64,000 nucleotides of DNA, taken from assembly GCF_028285565.1 (NCBI RefSeq), contig NZ_JANQOY010000157.1:1-64000 (forward strand), given 5' to 3'. The position numbers and the translations under genes were made by a program. Positions 10,846 through 22,800 of this stretch are shown piece after piece. How positions within the stretch are numbered: position 1 is the stretch's first letter; each line of letters opens with the position of its first letter. This DNA is from Acaryochloris sp. IP29b_bin.148. GTDB lineage: Bacteria; Cyanobacteriota; Cyanobacteriia; Thermosynechococcales; Thermosynechococcaceae. The notes below the pieces were generated by a model. The model made no database searches. It saw only the letters and a program-made list of their open reading frames with translations, and was not told the DNA's origin.

Positions 10846-11868
10846 TTGTTGATTATGGGGGACAGCCAGGAACTCACTATGACCACACCTTTTTTCCCAG
10901 TTACTTACTCAACACTGGCTTGTGATGCATTAGTTTCAAGGATTTTGCCTCACTTTGCCATTAAGGATGTCGCGAATTGCAAGCTTTGGCATCGAGGACT
11001 GAGTGATGTGTACTTGGTCGAAACAGCCACAAAGATGTACGTTTTGCGTGTGTCCCATGCTCACTGGCGAACCAAATCAGAGATCGATTTTGAGCTAGAG
11101 CTATTGGTGTTCTTGCAGCAGCGACATATTCCCGTTGCCCGACCGTTACGAACCAGAGAAGGGCAACTTTCCATTGAAATTCAGGCCCCCGAAGGCAAGC
11201 GCTACGCGGCACTCTTTGATTTTGCCCCGGGTCAAGTTCCGCTAGGCGATTTAAGTCAACTGCAAGGTCAAAAACTGGGAGAAACGATTGGTCGCCTCCA
11301 TCAAGTGGCCACCGATTTTCATAGCCAAGCCTATCGTCAACCGTTAACGTTAGATTATTTGCTGGATGACTCCCTGGAAGTGATTACGCCCTTCCTCCAG
11401 AATCGACCTCAGGACCATAAATATCTCGTGGAAGTCATTTCTGAAGTCAAGCATAAGCTGCAAGGGATGCCCAAAGACCCGCCCTTTTGGAGTGTTTGTT
11501 GGGGAGATCCCCATAGTGGCAATGTTCACTTCACAGACGACAACCACGTCACCTTATTTGACTTTGACCAATGTGGCTATGGTTGGCGGGCGTTTGAACT
11601 CGCCAAGTTTTTGCAGGTTTCCGCTCGAACGGGGATGCAAAAAACGGTTCGCGACGCTTTCTTAGAGGGCTATAAGGCCATTCAACCCGTCACCTCCAAG
11701 GAAGAAGACTCCATGCAGCCCTTTTCTCAAACCGCTCATATTTGGCAGTGGTCCATTAGCCTCAAGTCCGCCAAGATCCATGACAATTGTCGATTAGACA
11801 AGAGCTATTTCAATCATCGAATCCAACAGCTCAAAATGCTTTCCTCCCCAGAGTGGGAGCTGTTTTAG
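10846..11868 (+). CDS. aminoglycoside phosphotransferase / SrkA-like kinase family protein
   Basis: 340 aa; CWGDPHSGNVHF and VTLFDFDQCGYGWRAFELAKF match the APH catalytic HxDxxxxN-like and DFD motifs. Confidence 0.8.
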   Translation: MLIMGDSQELTMTTPFFPVTYSTLACDALVSRILPHFAIKDVANCKLWHRGLSDVYLVETATKMYVLRVSHAHWRTKSEIDFELELLVFLQQRHIPVARPLRTREGQLSIEIQAPEGKRYAALFDFAPGQVPLGDLSQLQGQKLGETIGRLHQVATDFHSQAYRQPLTLDYLLDDSLEVITPFLQNRPQDHKYLVEVISEVKHKLQGMPKDPPFWSVCWGDPHSGNVHFTDDNHVTLFDFDQCGYGWRAFELAKFLQVSARTGMQKTVRDAFLEGYKAIQPVTSKEEDSMQPFSQTAHIWQWSISLKSAKIHDNCRLDKSYFNHRIQQLKMLSSPEWELF

Positions 11869-12209
11869 CCTACTTTGACAATTTCCCGATCAATCGCCTT
11901 AATGTAGCTGCGACAATTGGGACAGCGTTTCAGGGTCGGTGGAACGGATTGAACAAAGCCACATTTGGGGCATGGCCCTCTGGCCACGGACCATTGTAAA
12001 AAGACCCCTAACCCCGATAACGCGACCCATAGAGGAATCACATACCACAACCAAGGTCTAGGGACTTGAGGCACCAAAACGAGGACAACGGCAATGATAA
12101 AAGACAGAACGCTGGCCCACCCAATACCTCCAAATACCCGCATCACATTGGTGTATTCCTGTTCTTCGGCAGCAGGTGTTTCGGGGGAAGCGTTTGCAGA
12201 TTTGGGCAT
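11865..12209 (-). CDS. small two-TM membrane protein with C-terminal zinc ribbon
   Basis: 114 aa; two hydrophobic helices followed by CPKCGFVQSVPPTLKRCPNC. Confidence 0.6.
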   Translation of the reverse strand: MPKSANASPETPAAEEQEYTNVMRVFGGIGWASVLSFIIAVVLVLVPQVPRPWLWYVIPLWVALSGLGVFLQWSVARGPCPKCGFVQSVPPTLKRCPNCRSYIKAIDREIVKVG

Positions 12210-12618
12210 TGTTGTCCGTTCATGAGTACAGAAGCTTTTTAGATCCTACCTTGGAATACCCACTAGAAATGCCAAAGTCTGCCGAGACCTCGTTGGCGAT
12301 CATCTGGCTGAGGGGAACAGCATTTTGCCGATCTGGAACCTCGACAAGAGCGCTTCTTCAGAGATTCCAGAAAAAACTTGCAACTTTTTTCAGAAATCTG
12401 CGTAAAAACCAGAGGCGACTCAGATATATAAGTATAGGAGTTCTTACTTCTATAAATCCTCTAATGCAGATATCACCTGCTAATGGCTCTAGAATCTACT
12501 TTTAGGGCCTTTTTTGTTTGATTTATATAACAGAACAGTCAATGAGACGGCTCTATATGTCACATTAGTTCTATGGCTTTAACGTGCCATGCAGAACACC
12601 TCCCTATGAGGCTCGATT

Positions 12619-12783
12619 ATGGATAGTCAGCACAGAACCCTCATCGTCTTTAGCCACGCCGCGATGATTGTTGTGTTGATGATTGCCCTACTGTGGGTTT
12701 CTAATTCTTGGACCAGCCTGGATTCGGGGTCCTCATGGCCCATGCAAGAGCAAAATTTCCTGGTGAAGCCGTTCACCCCCTAG
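12619..12783 (+). CDS. 54-aa single-TM small protein (not in ORF track)
   Basis: ATG at 12619, stop TAG 12781-12783; MDSQHRTLIVFSHAAMIVVLMIALLWVSNSWTSLDSGSSWPMQEQNFLVKPFTP. Confidence 0.35.
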   Translation: MDSQHRTLIVFSHAAMIVVLMIALLWVSNSWTSLDSGSSWPMQEQNFLVKPFTP

Positions 12784-12923
12784 GGACACGCAATGTCGAT
12801 CTTTTTGTGTTGAAGTGTCCTGAATCACAACGGATAAACATTTTTGCCGAGGATTTGTCTAAACTTTTAAGTTGAGACAGGAGTCATCCTTTGTCGCCAT
12901 CATGTTAGGACGGATGCGAGTCA

Positions 12924-14183
12924 GTGGTAAAGACAGAATATAGCGTTAAGGAATCTTCCCAACAACAGCCTAAACGATCCAGAGAATGGTCATGGCGGTA
13001 CTGGCCAGCCGTGCCCTTGTACCCCTACGGCCAGCGACAGACCCTCTGCCAAGAGATTGTCAAGGGCAGAATATGGATCTTTGACCAATTGCAAGGCATC
13101 CTCCATGTCATCATTCCGGTGAGGATGACGGTGATTAAGCTGGCAACGGGGGGCTTGTTGGTCTATGCTCCTGTAGCGCCCACCCGAGAATGCATTCGGT
13201 TAGTCCAAGAATTGATTCACCAGCATGGCGATATCAAATACATCATTTTGCCGACGGCTTCCGGCATTGAGCATAAGGTGTTTACGGGGCCTTTTGCGAA
13301 ACGCTTTCCCCAGGCACAAGTGTTTGTTTCGCCTAGCCAGTGGACGTTTCCCCTGAATATCCCCTTGAGCTGGTTGGGGCTATCCCGCCGTCAGACTCAA
13401 GTTCTGCCCAAGGATAGTGCTGATGCTCCCTTTGCAGATGAGTTTGACTATGCGATTTTGGGACCGATTAATTTGGGACTCGGTCCCTTTGAAGAGGTGG
13501 CGTTTTTTCATAAGCGATCGCGCACTCTGCTTCTGACCGATTCCATCGTTTCTATTCCCATTAATCCACCTAAAATTGTGCAGCTCGATCCCTATCACAT
13601 GCTGTTTCATGCCAAGGACAAGGCCGGTGATGTGGTGGAGGATACCCCTACTGTGCGCCGCAAAGGTTGGCAGCGGACGGCCTTATTTGCCTTGTATTTT
13701 CGTCCCAGTGTCTTAACGGTCCTCAGCACCCAACAAACCTTTAAAGAAGCTTACCAAGCTCCTGATCGTTCTAAGAGAGCTTACTTTGGATTATTCCCTG
13801 CCCACTGGAATTCAGACTGGAAACGCTCCTTTGAGGCGCTTCGCCAAGGCGGCAACTTGATTGTGGCCCCTATTCTGCAAACACTGATTTTCAATCGAGA
13901 GCCAGAACGGGTGTTGACTTGGGTTGATCAGGTCACCCAATGGAACTTCCGCCGGGTGATTCCCTGCCACTTCGATGCCCCCGTTACGGCAACCCCTCGA
14001 CAATTTAGTCAGGCCTTTGACTTCCTGCGGTCAGAACCCCTCAAGCGAGGACTCTTTGCCAGCAAGCCAATCTTCACTCGTTTGTCAGAGGCGGACTTGA
14101 GCTTTTTGCGCGAGTTGGATCAGTTTTTGTGCGATCGCAACATCACTCCACCACCTAAGTCCTTATCCAGAGAAGAGCAATAG
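12924..14183 (+). CDS. DUF4336-like / metallo-beta-lactamase-fold-like protein
   Basis: 419 aa; KIATGGLLVYAPVAPTRECIRLVQEL-type region and YIILPTASGIEHKVFTGPFAKRFPQAQVFVSPSQWTFPLNIP typical of cyanobacterial/plant DUF4336 proteins. Confidence 0.7.
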   Translation: MVKTEYSVKESSQQQPKRSREWSWRYWPAVPLYPYGQRQTLCQEIVKGRIWIFDQLQGILHVIIPVRMTVIKLATGGLLVYAPVAPTRECIRLVQELIHQHGDIKYIILPTASGIEHKVFTGPFAKRFPQAQVFVSPSQWTFPLNIPLSWLGLSRRQTQVLPKDSADAPFADEFDYAILGPINLGLGPFEEVAFFHKRSRTLLLTDSIVSIPINPPKIVQLDPYHMLFHAKDKAGDVVEDTPTVRRKGWQRTALFALYFRPSVLTVLSTQQTFKEAYQAPDRSKRAYFGLFPAHWNSDWKRSFEALRQGGNLIVAPILQTLIFNREPERVLTWVDQVTQWNFRRVIPCHFDAPVTATPRQFSQAFDFLRSEPLKRGLFASKPIFTRLSEADLSFLRELDQFLCDRNITPPPKSLSREEQ

Positions 14184-14377
14184 TTCTTTCTGCGGTTGGC
14201 ACCCTGAAGCGTTGCAATCACCTGGTTTAGTCGAACTCGATCCCCATTTTTGGACAAGCAAGCGGTTCACACGACTATCTTCAGCATTGGGAACGGACAG
14301 TTTGATAACATCCCCCTAAGGGATAATGTTTCTCCAAGCAACGACCTCTGCTGATGCCGGAATCTCTTGGGCTGCCG

Positions 14378-14410
14378 GGGGAGGTGGATCTTGCCAAGAC
14401 TCACCTCCCC
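14378..14410. terminator. hairpin between convergent genes (candidate terminator at the end of the PKS/NRPS operon)
   Basis: GGGGAGGTG (14378-14386) / CACCTCCCC (14402-14410), with nested TCTTG/CAAGA in the loop. No obvious U-tract. Confidence 0.4.
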
Positions 14411-14476
14411 ATCCTGCAAAAGCAATAGTCAGAACCATTGCCCCCTGGAATAGTAATAGCCTTTGAAACTATCACA

Positions 14477-15253
14477 CTATGGCCTATCCTCACTCAGAGC
14501 CTGAGCGCAGGTGTGAATGATCTGCTGTTCATAATCCTGAAGAAAAAAGTGAGCCCCTGGGAACCAGTAATCTTCGAAAAACTTACTGGTTTGAGATTGC
14601 CATGCGTTAACGGCTGGAGACGACGTTAGAGGATCAGTTTGCCCAGCAAAGGCATAAATCGGGCAGGGGAGTGGAGCCTCATGACAATATTGATAAGTTT
14701 CAAAGAGTTCGAAGTCTGCTCGCAAGGTGGGCAGTAAAACTTCCATTAACTCTGGATGGTTGATGATACTTTCGGGAGTGCCGTTATAGGTTTGGAGTCC
14801 AGTAATAAAGTCGGGGTCGGAGAGTGGATGTAGAGCTGGAACAGGGTGTGGGATTTGCGGGGCAGACCGTCCTGATACAAATAGATATTGGGGAAACGGG
14901 GCTTGTTGTCGCCGTAACCAGCGAGCCAATTCGAAGCTAATCAGGGCTCCCAGACTATGGCCAAAAAAGGCAAACGGTTGATCGAGGTGGGGTAATAAGA
15001 GGGGACCCAGGGTGGCAATCAAATTGGGCAAGTGCCGAAAGGGGGGGTGAGTAAAGCGCTGCCCCCTCCCGGGAAGTTCTAGGGGACAAACTTGAATAGT
15101 GGGGGGAAGATGAGTCGGCCAAGAGCGATACATCCTTGCACTTCCCCCAGCAAAGGGAAAGCAAAAGAGGTGGATGGTTTGTGGATGCGGTTGTTCAGAT
15201 AGCCAAGGATAAATGGAACTCACCTCCTGTGAAGTTGGGATGCCACTGGTCAT
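14477..15253 (-). CDS. type II thioesterase (NRPS/PKS editing)
   Basis: 258 aa; [17 protein letters not shown] and [19 protein letters not shown] typical of GrsT/RifR-type TEII. Confidence 0.92.
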   Translation of the reverse strand: MTSGIPTSQEVSSIYPWLSEQPHPQTIHLFCFPFAGGSARMYRSWPTHLPPTIQVCPLELPGRGQRFTHPPFRHLPNLIATLGPLLLPHLDQPFAFFGHSLGALISFELARWLRRQQAPFPQYLFVSGRSAPQIPHPVPALHPLSDPDFITGLQTYNGTPESIINHPELMEVLLPTLRADFELFETYQYCHEAPLPCPIYAFAGQTDPLTSSPAVNAWQSQTSKFFEDYWFPGAHFFLQDYEQQIIHTCAQALSEDRP

Positions 15254-15504
15254 GACGATGCGGACGATTGCTGTTCAGCCATTTTTTGGCGAAGACTTAA
15301 GGGGCGCATATCGGTCCAAACTTCTTCGATATGGTCTAGGCATGCTTGCTTATCACCGCTAAACCCCTCATCTGTCCAACCCAGGGCATTGTCTCGTTCT
15401 TCAGGCCAAATTGAATATTGTTCCTCGTGGTTGATGACCACCTTATAGCGTTGGGTATCGTTGGCTTCATCAGAATACATGTGATTCTCCTCAGTGTGTA
15501 TCAA
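15250..15504 (-). CDS. MbtH-like protein
   Basis: [53 protein letters not shown] matches the MbtH signature. 4-nt overlap with the TE gene. Confidence 0.95.
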   Translation of the reverse strand: MIHTEENHMYSDEANDTQRYKVVINHEEQYSIWPEERDNALGWTDEGFSGDKQACLDHIEEVWTDMRPLSLRQKMAEQQSSASS

Positions 15505-15510
15505 TAACGA

Positions 15511-18500
15511 TCAGTCAGGGATTGTAGAGCTGGAGTGGGGGGCTGGAAGGAAGCCGCTGTCAATAAAAAATTGGAAGTAAGTGTTCAACAAAGTGGCATC
15601 CACGGGTGGGCAATGGATAGCAGAGTTTGTTAAGGCTGCAAGGGTGTGGCTACTGCAAAACTGACTGGCTAGTTCAGGAGCATTGTGTGCTTGTATGGTG
15701 CTGGGGAAGCGCGCCATAAAAGGATAAAGGGCGTTCGTTTTTGTCTCTTTAGTCGCTTGGTGCAGTTGTTGATGCCAAATCTCATAGGTTAAGGTCTGCA
15801 AGTCATACCCTGAGTCTGAAATTAGCCATTGTTGAAGATGGGCTACGGACATGGGGGCCGGATTGACGAGATGAAAGATTTGCCCCAGAGCGTCGGGCTG
15901 AAGCGAAATATGAACCAGTGCTTGGCTAACATAGTCAACGGGAGTGAAATCCATCAGCGGATCGGTCGGTGAGGTAAAAATACTGCCCAATTGAATGCAA
16001 CCCTTAACAAAGCTGGTGATGAAATCTCCGGTATTACCTTGCCCTGTCTGGCTATGACCCGTGACGCGGCCGGGTCGATAGATAGCAACGGGTAACCCTC
16101 GTTCTCTGGCTTGGCAGGCGAGTTGTTCTGCGACCCATTTACTCTGAGCATAGCCACTTTGAAGTTGGTCGCCGTGGCGTGGAACGTCCGTTTCGAGAAG
16201 GATGGATTTGTGTTTGCGATCGCCCACAGAAAACACACTAAAGGTGGACACCAAATGAACTGGCTTGGTGCGGATTGTACAGGCTAATCGCAGTACTTCT
16301 TGAGTCCCCAATACGTTAGCTGCCTTTAGGGTCTGGTAGTCAGCCAAGAAATTGACCCAAGCACCATTGTGATAAATCACCTGAACTTGGGTCGACAGGC
16401 TTTGGAACTGTTCAGAACTTAAGCCGAGTCGTGGTTTAGCAAGGTCACCCAAAACAGGAATAATACGCTTCCCTGATTCTCGGTCCCAGAGGCCGTAAGA
16501 CTCTAGATTCGCTTTCAGTTTTGCTGCGCCTTGGGCCTCGTTCTCAGCTCGGACCAAACAATAAATTTGGGCGGAGGTTTTATCCAGTAGCTCCGCTAAT
16601 AAATAGCCCCCGAGAAAACCCGTCGCGCCCGTCAGTAAAAGGGTCTGAAGGGGTTCTTCATGCCAATTAGTGGGTGGAAATAAGGCAGAATCGAGGACGG
16701 CTTCTTGGTGCAAATCAGGTTTAGCATCCAGAGCAGCCAAATCGGTACCAGCTTGGGCAGCACGAACCAGCTCTACTTGGGCTTCCAGAGTGGGGCGAGC
16801 AAACAAACTTCGTAGGGGAATCATAATCCCAAAGGCTTCTTGCATTTGGGTCAAGAGCTGAACAATCAAAATCGAATGCCCTCCTAGCTCAAAAAAGTTA
16901 TCCTGCAGACCGACTCGCTCCACTTTAAGTAGCGTGGCCCATCGGTCCGCTACCTGTTTTTCTAAATCTGTTTGGGGAGGGAGAAAGGGGGTTGTGCGTA
17001 ACGGGGCGGCTTGATCAGGTTGAGGTAATGATCGTCGATCGATTTTGCCATTGGGCGTCAAAGGCATCGATGCAATCGCCACAAAACGACTCGGTATCAT
17101 GTGAGCAGGCAACTGCTGCTGCAATGCCGTTCTGAGCTTTTCGACAGATAATTTTTGACCTGCTTGGGGTTGGCAGTAAGCGATCAATTGTCCATCTTGA
17201 GGGATACCCACCACGGCCTGCTCAATGGTAGGCTGTCGATTCAAGAGGGCCTCCACTTCACCTAACTCGATCCGGAAGCCTCTGACCTTGACCTGAGTAT
17301 CCAATCGCCCTAAATGTTGTAAGGAACCGTCGGGTTGATAGCGGGCCAGGTCACCCGTGCGATACAGTCTGGCCCCTGCTTGATGACTGAAAGGGTTAGG
17401 GATAAACCGTTCAGCCGTTAATCCTGGTCGATTGAAGTAGCCTCGCGCCAGTCCCTCGCCGCCAATATATAGTTCACCGGGAGCCCCTAAGGGTACAGGT
17501 TGGAAAAAGGGATCGAGGAGGTAGAGTTCTGTATTTGCGATCGCACCCCCAATATCAACTTCCCCTGTTTGAATTTGTCGTTGAGTAGACCAGATTGTCG
17601 TCTCAGTCGGACCATACAAATTCCAAAGGCTGCTGCCCTTGGTCAGTAGCCGCTCCGCCAGATCAACCGTTAATGCTTCACCGCCACAAAGAATTTTGAG
17701 ATGGGGTTGTCCGGCCCAACCTGCGGCTAAAAGCAGCCGCCAGGTGGCAGGGGTGGCCTGCATCACGGTCGCTTGTTCCATCAATGAAGCCAATTGCGAG
17801 CCATCTTGGATAACAGCAGCCGGGGCAACAAGAACTTGAGCGCCAACCGTTAAAGGCAACAACAATTCTAGAACGGCAATATCAAAAGACAGGGAGGTCA
17901 CGGCCAGCAGTACATCTTCCGCTATTAGCCCAGGTGATTGCTGATGGCTGCAGAGGAAGTTAACTACGGATTGATGGGAGATGGCTACCCCCTTGGGCTG
18001 ACCAGTAGACCCCGATGTATAGATGATGTAAGCCAAATTGAGGGGAGCCGTCTTCACAGCAGGATTATGGCTAGGCTGACGAGCAATATCTGGCGCGATT
18101 TCATCCAGGTAGAGAAATGTGCCCGTAAAGGCTGTGAATGATGATTTCAGGTGGGAGCTTGTCAGTAGCAGCTCGGCTTGGCTATCCTCCAACATAAAAG
18201 CCAAACGAGAGGGAGGATAGGCAGGATCGAGGGGAATATAAGCTCCCCCTGCTTTGAGAACCGCTAACATCGCCACCACTAAATCAGTACTGCGTTCTAG
18301 GGCCAGTCCTATTTTCACTTCAGGCCCCAGACCTACCCTTTGGAGGTAGTGGCTGAGGCGATTGGCCATTTCATTGAGGTCAGTGTAGGTGAGGGATTGG
18401 GATAAATCCCGAAGTGCGATCGCATCCGGTGTTTTCACAACCTGCCGTTCAAAGAGATGGTGGATGCAGTCTTTGGGATAGTCTTGCCGAGTTTGATTCC

Positions 18501-19845
18501 ACTGATGGAGAATTGGGTTAGCGGCAGATTCACTTAGACCCGTGAGGTGATATAGGGGCCGATTGGTATCGACCATCATCTGAGTTATCAAGGTTTGCAG
18601 GATGTGGAGATACTGCTGAACTTGGCTTTCTGAGTAGCGATCGCATCGATACCCCAAATCTAGCTTGAGTTGAGGTCCACCTGATGCATAAAGGGTAAGG
18701 GGATAGTGGGTATAGCTGATGGTCTCAGTGTCTAAGATCTGTAATTCATCATTGGCGGTCCCTAGGGATGCATCCACTGGATAGTTTTCAAAGATGGCGA
18801 GACTTTCAAATAAAGGCAGCCCCGGAGGGACTTCGCTCCAAGCTTGAATTTCCGTCAATGCACAGTATTCATACTGACGCATTTCGACTTGACTCGCCTG
18901 AAACGTCTGCAACCACTCGATCACGGACTGACACCCCAGTACCTTAACCCGGAGAGGCAGCGTATTAATCAGAGGCCCAATAATCTGCTCAGCCTGAGCT
19001 AACTGGGGTGGCCGTCCCGAAGAAGTAACCCCAAATATGACATCTGCTTCTCCAGACATTCGGCTAAGGAGGATGCTCCAGGCCGCCAAGACTAAGGTAT
19101 TTAGAGTCAGGTGATGTTGACGAACAAAGGCTTGCAGTTTATGAGTGTGATCGGTCGATAGACAATGCTGTAGAGATTGAAATTGAACCGTTGTCTTCTG
19201 CTCTGCATCCCCGGGTATCCGCGTCGGTGCAGTGATACCCTGCAAGTGGGTTTGCCAATAATCCTGGGCTGAGTCCTGCTGGCGAATCCAGCGAATATAG
19301 GAGCGAAAGGCTGGGGCATCTGAGAGGACAGGGGATTGATGATGGATCAATGCCTGATAGATGGTAAAAATCTCTTGATAGAGGAGCATACGTGACCAAC
19401 CATCCATCAGAATATGGTGGCGACTAAAGACCACTTGAAAGTCTTGGGGGGCACGCTGGAGAACGCTGATACGAAACAGAGGAGCATGGCCTAAATCAAA
19501 CCCTTGAACGCGATCTTGCTCAAGCCATTCCTGCAGGGCTTGGGGCTGTGCTGCAGGTTGAATTTCTGTCCAGTCTTCCTGGTGCCACGGCAGGGGTAAC
19601 TGACGATGAACCACCTGCACGGGCTGTTTGAGTTTTTGCCAATGGAAGGACGTCCGTAGGACGCCATGACGATCCATGGCCTGTTGCCAGGCTTGCTGGA
19701 AAGTATTGAGCTGCAAAGGCCCCTGAAGCCGGATACTATGCTGATCTACATAAACACCCGTTGTTGGCTCATAGAGACTATGGAATAACAGCCCCTGTTG
19801 CAATGGAGAAAGGTCATAAATATCGGTAATATTGTCTGCTTTCAT
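15511..19845 (-). CDS. NRPS: C-A(Gly)-PCP-thioester reductase (terminal module)
   Basis: C motif SRHHILMDGW (DCL-like N-terminus DIYDLSPLQQGLLFHSLYE); A-domain code read by eye as DILQLGLIWK (Gly-type); [14 protein letters not shown] domain LLLTGATGFLGGYLLAELL and YRPGRVTGHS. Confidence 0.93.
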   Translation of the reverse strand: MKADNITDIYDLSPLQQGLLFHSLYEPTTGVYVDQHSIRLQGPLQLNTFQQAWQQAMDRHGVLRTSFHWQKLKQPVQVVHRQLPLPWHQEDWTEIQPAAQPQALQEWLEQDRVQGFDLGHAPLFRISVLQRAPQDFQVVFSRHHILMDGWSRMLLYQEIFTIYQALIHHQSPVLSDAPAFRSYIRWIRQQDSAQDYWQTHLQGITAPTRIPGDAEQKTTVQFQSLQHCLSTDHTHKLQAFVRQHHLTLNTLVLAAWSILLSRMSGEADVIFGVTSSGRPPQLAQAEQIIGPLINTLPLRVKVLGCQSVIEWLQTFQASQVEMRQYEYCALTEIQAWSEVPPGLPLFESLAIFENYPVDASLGTANDELQILDTETISYTHYPLTLYASGGPQLKLDLGYRCDRYSESQVQQYLHILQTLITQMMVDTNRPLYHLTGLSESAANPILHQWNQTRQDYPKDCIHHLFERQVVKTPDAIALRDLSQSLTYTDLNEMANRLSHYLQRVGLGPEVKIGLALERSTDLVVAMLAVLKAGGAYIPLDPAYPPSRLAFMLEDSQAELLLTSSHLKSSFTAFTGTFLYLDEIAPDIARQPSHNPAVKTAPLNLAYIIYTSGSTGQPKGVAISHQSVVNFLCSHQQSPGLIAEDVLLAVTSLSFDIAVLELLLPLTVGAQVLVAPAAVIQDGSQLASLMEQATVMQATPATWRLLLAAGWAGQPHLKILCGGEALTVDLAERLLTKGSSLWNLYGPTETTIWSTQRQIQTGEVDIGGAIANTELYLLDPFFQPVPLGAPGELYIGGEGLARGYFNRPGLTAERFIPNPFSHQAGARLYRTGDLARYQPDGSLQHLGRLDTQVKVRGFRIELGEVEALLNRQPTIEQAVVGIPQDGQLIAYCQPQAGQKLSVEKLRTALQQQLPAHMIPSRFVAIASMPLTPNGKIDRRSLPQPDQAAPLRTTPFLPPQTDLEKQVADRWATLLKVERVGLQDNFFELGGHSILIVQLLTQMQEAFGIMIPLRSLFARPTLEAQVELVRAAQAGTDLAALDAKPDLHQEAVLDSALFPPTNWHEEPLQTLLLTGATGFLGGYLLAELLDKTSAQIYCLVRAENEAQGAAKLKANLESYGLWDRESGKRIIPVLGDLAKPRLGLSSEQFQSLSTQVQVIYHNGAWVNFLADYQTLKAANVLGTQEVLRLACTIRTKPVHLVSTFSVFSVGDRKHKSILLETDVPRHGDQLQSGYAQSKWVAEQLACQARERGLPVAIYRPGRVTGHSQTGQGNTGDFITSFVKGCIQLGSIFTSPTDPLMDFTPVDYVSQALVHISLQPDALGQIFHLVNPAPMSVAHLQQWLISDSGYDLQTLTYEIWHQQLHQATKETKTNALYPFMARFPSTIQAHNAPELASQFCSSHTLAALTNSAIHCPPVDATLLNTYFQFFIDSGFLPAPHSSSTIPD

Positions 19846-19852
19846 GGGTGAA

Positions 19853-22800
19853 TTAACAAAACTGGGCCATTAATTGATCGAGTTCTCCCTGATCGAGATC
19901 GGCATCAGGGAAATCCGAAGGCGTAAAGCCCCCTGCATCGGGGGATTGACAGTGGTGAATCACTTGTTCTAGTTGCTGTAGGTATTTCTGGGCTAGGGAT
20001 TCAATCGTAGTAGGACGATAAAGCTGATCACTATAGCGCCAGCTCAGCCTGAGCTGGCCTGCCTGGATGACACCACTGATATCTAGGAGATACAAGCGAC
20101 GGCTGGACGCTGCCCGACCCACTCCGGTCGAGAAAGGGGCAAGGGTGAGAGTATCGATTTCATCTATCAGCTGATCGGTTTGTCCCAAATAGTTGAAGCG
20201 AACCTCTGCCGAGGGTATGGCCTGGAGTTGCTTCTGAACGTTGACATCTGTGCAGAGATAGCGCAGTAGTCCAAAGCCAATCCCTTGCTGAGGCACCTGC
20301 CTCAGCGTTTCCTTGATCTCTTTAATCACACCTCCGATGTCAGCGGGATTGTCCCCTTTGAGAATCACAGGATATAGGGTGGTGAACCAACCTACGGTCC
20401 GCGAGATATCCAAATCGGAGAATAAATCTTGACGGCCAAATCCTTCTAGATCCAGATGAAGGTGAGGATGTCCCGTCCATTGGCCAACTGCAAGGACCAA
20501 CGCCGTTAGCAGCAAATCATTAATCTGAGTTTGATAGGTAGCGGGCACCTCATGCAGAAGCGCTTGGGTGAGTTCCTTAGACAGGGCACATTCCCAGGTG
20601 CATGGGTGGGATAGATCAGGATCTTCACAGTCAAAATCTTGTGGTAGCACAGGAGCCATAGATTGCCCCTGCCAATACTCCAGTTCTTGCGCCAGCGCAG
20701 AGGATTGGGCAAGGTCTTGTAAGCGAGTTGCCCAGGTTTGAAAGGATGTGGTTTTCGGCGGTAGATTGATCGGCTGTTCCTGTTGGAGTTGCTGGTATGC
20801 CAAGCGTAAATCTGCTAAGAGAATTTGCCATGACACGCCATCAATAACCAGATGATGACAGACCAACAGTAGATATTGTGGATGCTGAGGCCCCAGATTA
20901 AAGAGCACCACTCGGAATAAGAGTCCTTTGGTTAAATCCAGGCTGGCCTGGATCTGACTAGCTTGAGCCTCAAGAGTAGAAGCAAGATCTTGGGGGTTTA
21001 AATCGGGCAGTTCCACCACAGATAAAACAGCGTTAGGCGAAGTAGCCATCACTTCTTGTTGCCAACCTTCACTAGTCAGCGTGTAGCGAGACCGCAATCC
21101 GTCATGGTGCAGCAACACTGAATCGAGAGCGGCCTCCAAATACTGGAGAGTTACGGGCTGCCCGCTCTGCAAAAATACAGCTTGATTCCAATGGTGAAGA
21201 TCAGGATTTTGTTGGTTAAAAAACCAGTGTTGGATAGGCGTAAGGGTCACAGGACCCGTCACTAGTCCTTGCTCAGCGGTGATGGTAATGGCGGTTTCGA
21301 CGACTGTAGCAAGTTCAGCAATAGTAGGGTGCTCAAACAGCTGCTTCGGCGTAAACCTGAGACCGACTTGCGTCGCCCGACCTACCATCTGTATACAGAG
21401 GATAGAGTCTCCACCTAACTCAAAAAAGTTGTCGTGGATGCTGATGGAATCTTGGCCTAGCACTTGGCTCCAGAGTTGAGCTAGGGTCTGCTCTTCCTCC
21501 GTTCGGGGAGCTGTGAAGGGTCGTTTTTCGGTTGGGAGAGGTTGGGTCGCTAGGGATTTGCGATCGCATTTTCCGTTCGCCAATCTCGGTAGCGTTTTCA
21601 ACTGGACAAATTGCGTCGGCACCATCTGTTCCGGTAGCTGACTGGACAGATAGTCCCGTAACTCGCTACTCTCGGGTCCGGGCCAAGATTTGGGCACTAT
21701 ATAAGCCATGAGTTGGTCATGGTCCTGGTTTTGAAGCGCTAACACCACTCCTTCTTGGATGGACTGATGCTGCAGCAAAATAAATTCTATTTCAGCCAGT
21801 TCGACTCGAAAACCTCGAATTTTGACCTGATGGTCTTGGCGACCGAGGAATTCAATTGAGCCATCATACCGATAGCGAGCCCGATCGCCCGTGTTATAGA
21901 GTCTCGCTCCAGGTTGTTGACTAAAGGGATCTGGGATAAACGAGGCCGCCGTAAGTTGAGGCTGCTGCCAATAGCCCCGCGATACGCTGTGCCCACCCAC
22001 ATAAAGGGTGCCAGGCAGACCAGGCGGCAGGGGCTGTAGGTTTGCATCCAGCACATGGGCATAAGGCATCCCCTGACCAATAGGGACGGTGACGGTATCG
22101 CGGGGATGATCCTCGATCTCGTCTGCGGGGTATGTGAGGACCCCTACCGTGGTTTCGGTCGGACCATAGTGATTGAGAATTTGACAGTGGGGAGCAAGCG
22201 CCTGAATCTGATCCACTAAAAACCAGTCGAGGGCTTCGCCACCCAAAATAATCTGCTGTTGAGGCAGAACTGGTTGGGAGCCCGACATCAGGCTACGGAG
22301 ATGAGCGGGCACAATTTTAAGAACATCGATAAGCTGCATCTCTTCCGCAAAGGCCACCGCATCTAGACAGCGTTCTGGGGCCAGGATATGGAGGCTATGA
22401 CCATTACAGAGACAGGGGAACAGAATGGTATGGCCTAAGTCTGCGGCTAGGGTAGAGGCCAAAGCCCAGTGACCTGCCTGGGGACTGTGAATTTTGGAAG
22501 TGATGTCGTGAATATAGTGGGTAAGGTGGCGATGCTCTACGCCCACCCCTTTAGGTTGTCCAGTGGAGCCAGAAGTGAAGATAATATAGGCCAGATTTTC
22601 TGGCGCAAGGGTGATGGTAGGAGGGGTATGGGGTTGGTTCGCAATTAAGGCTTGTTTTTGATCAAGATAAAGAACATCTGCGGTAGCGGGGATGCGATTT
22701 GCATACTGATGCAGGGTCAAGATCAGGCTAGGTTTGACTATTTCGATGCGCTGTTCCAGGGCAATGGCAGGCACACCCGCATCTATAGGAACATAAGCAG

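Noticed and set aside
14477-15253. Considered the thioesterase as the product-releasing enzyme
   Set aside because: It is a stand-alone type II TE and the last NRPS already ends in a reductase domain, so an editing role is more likely.
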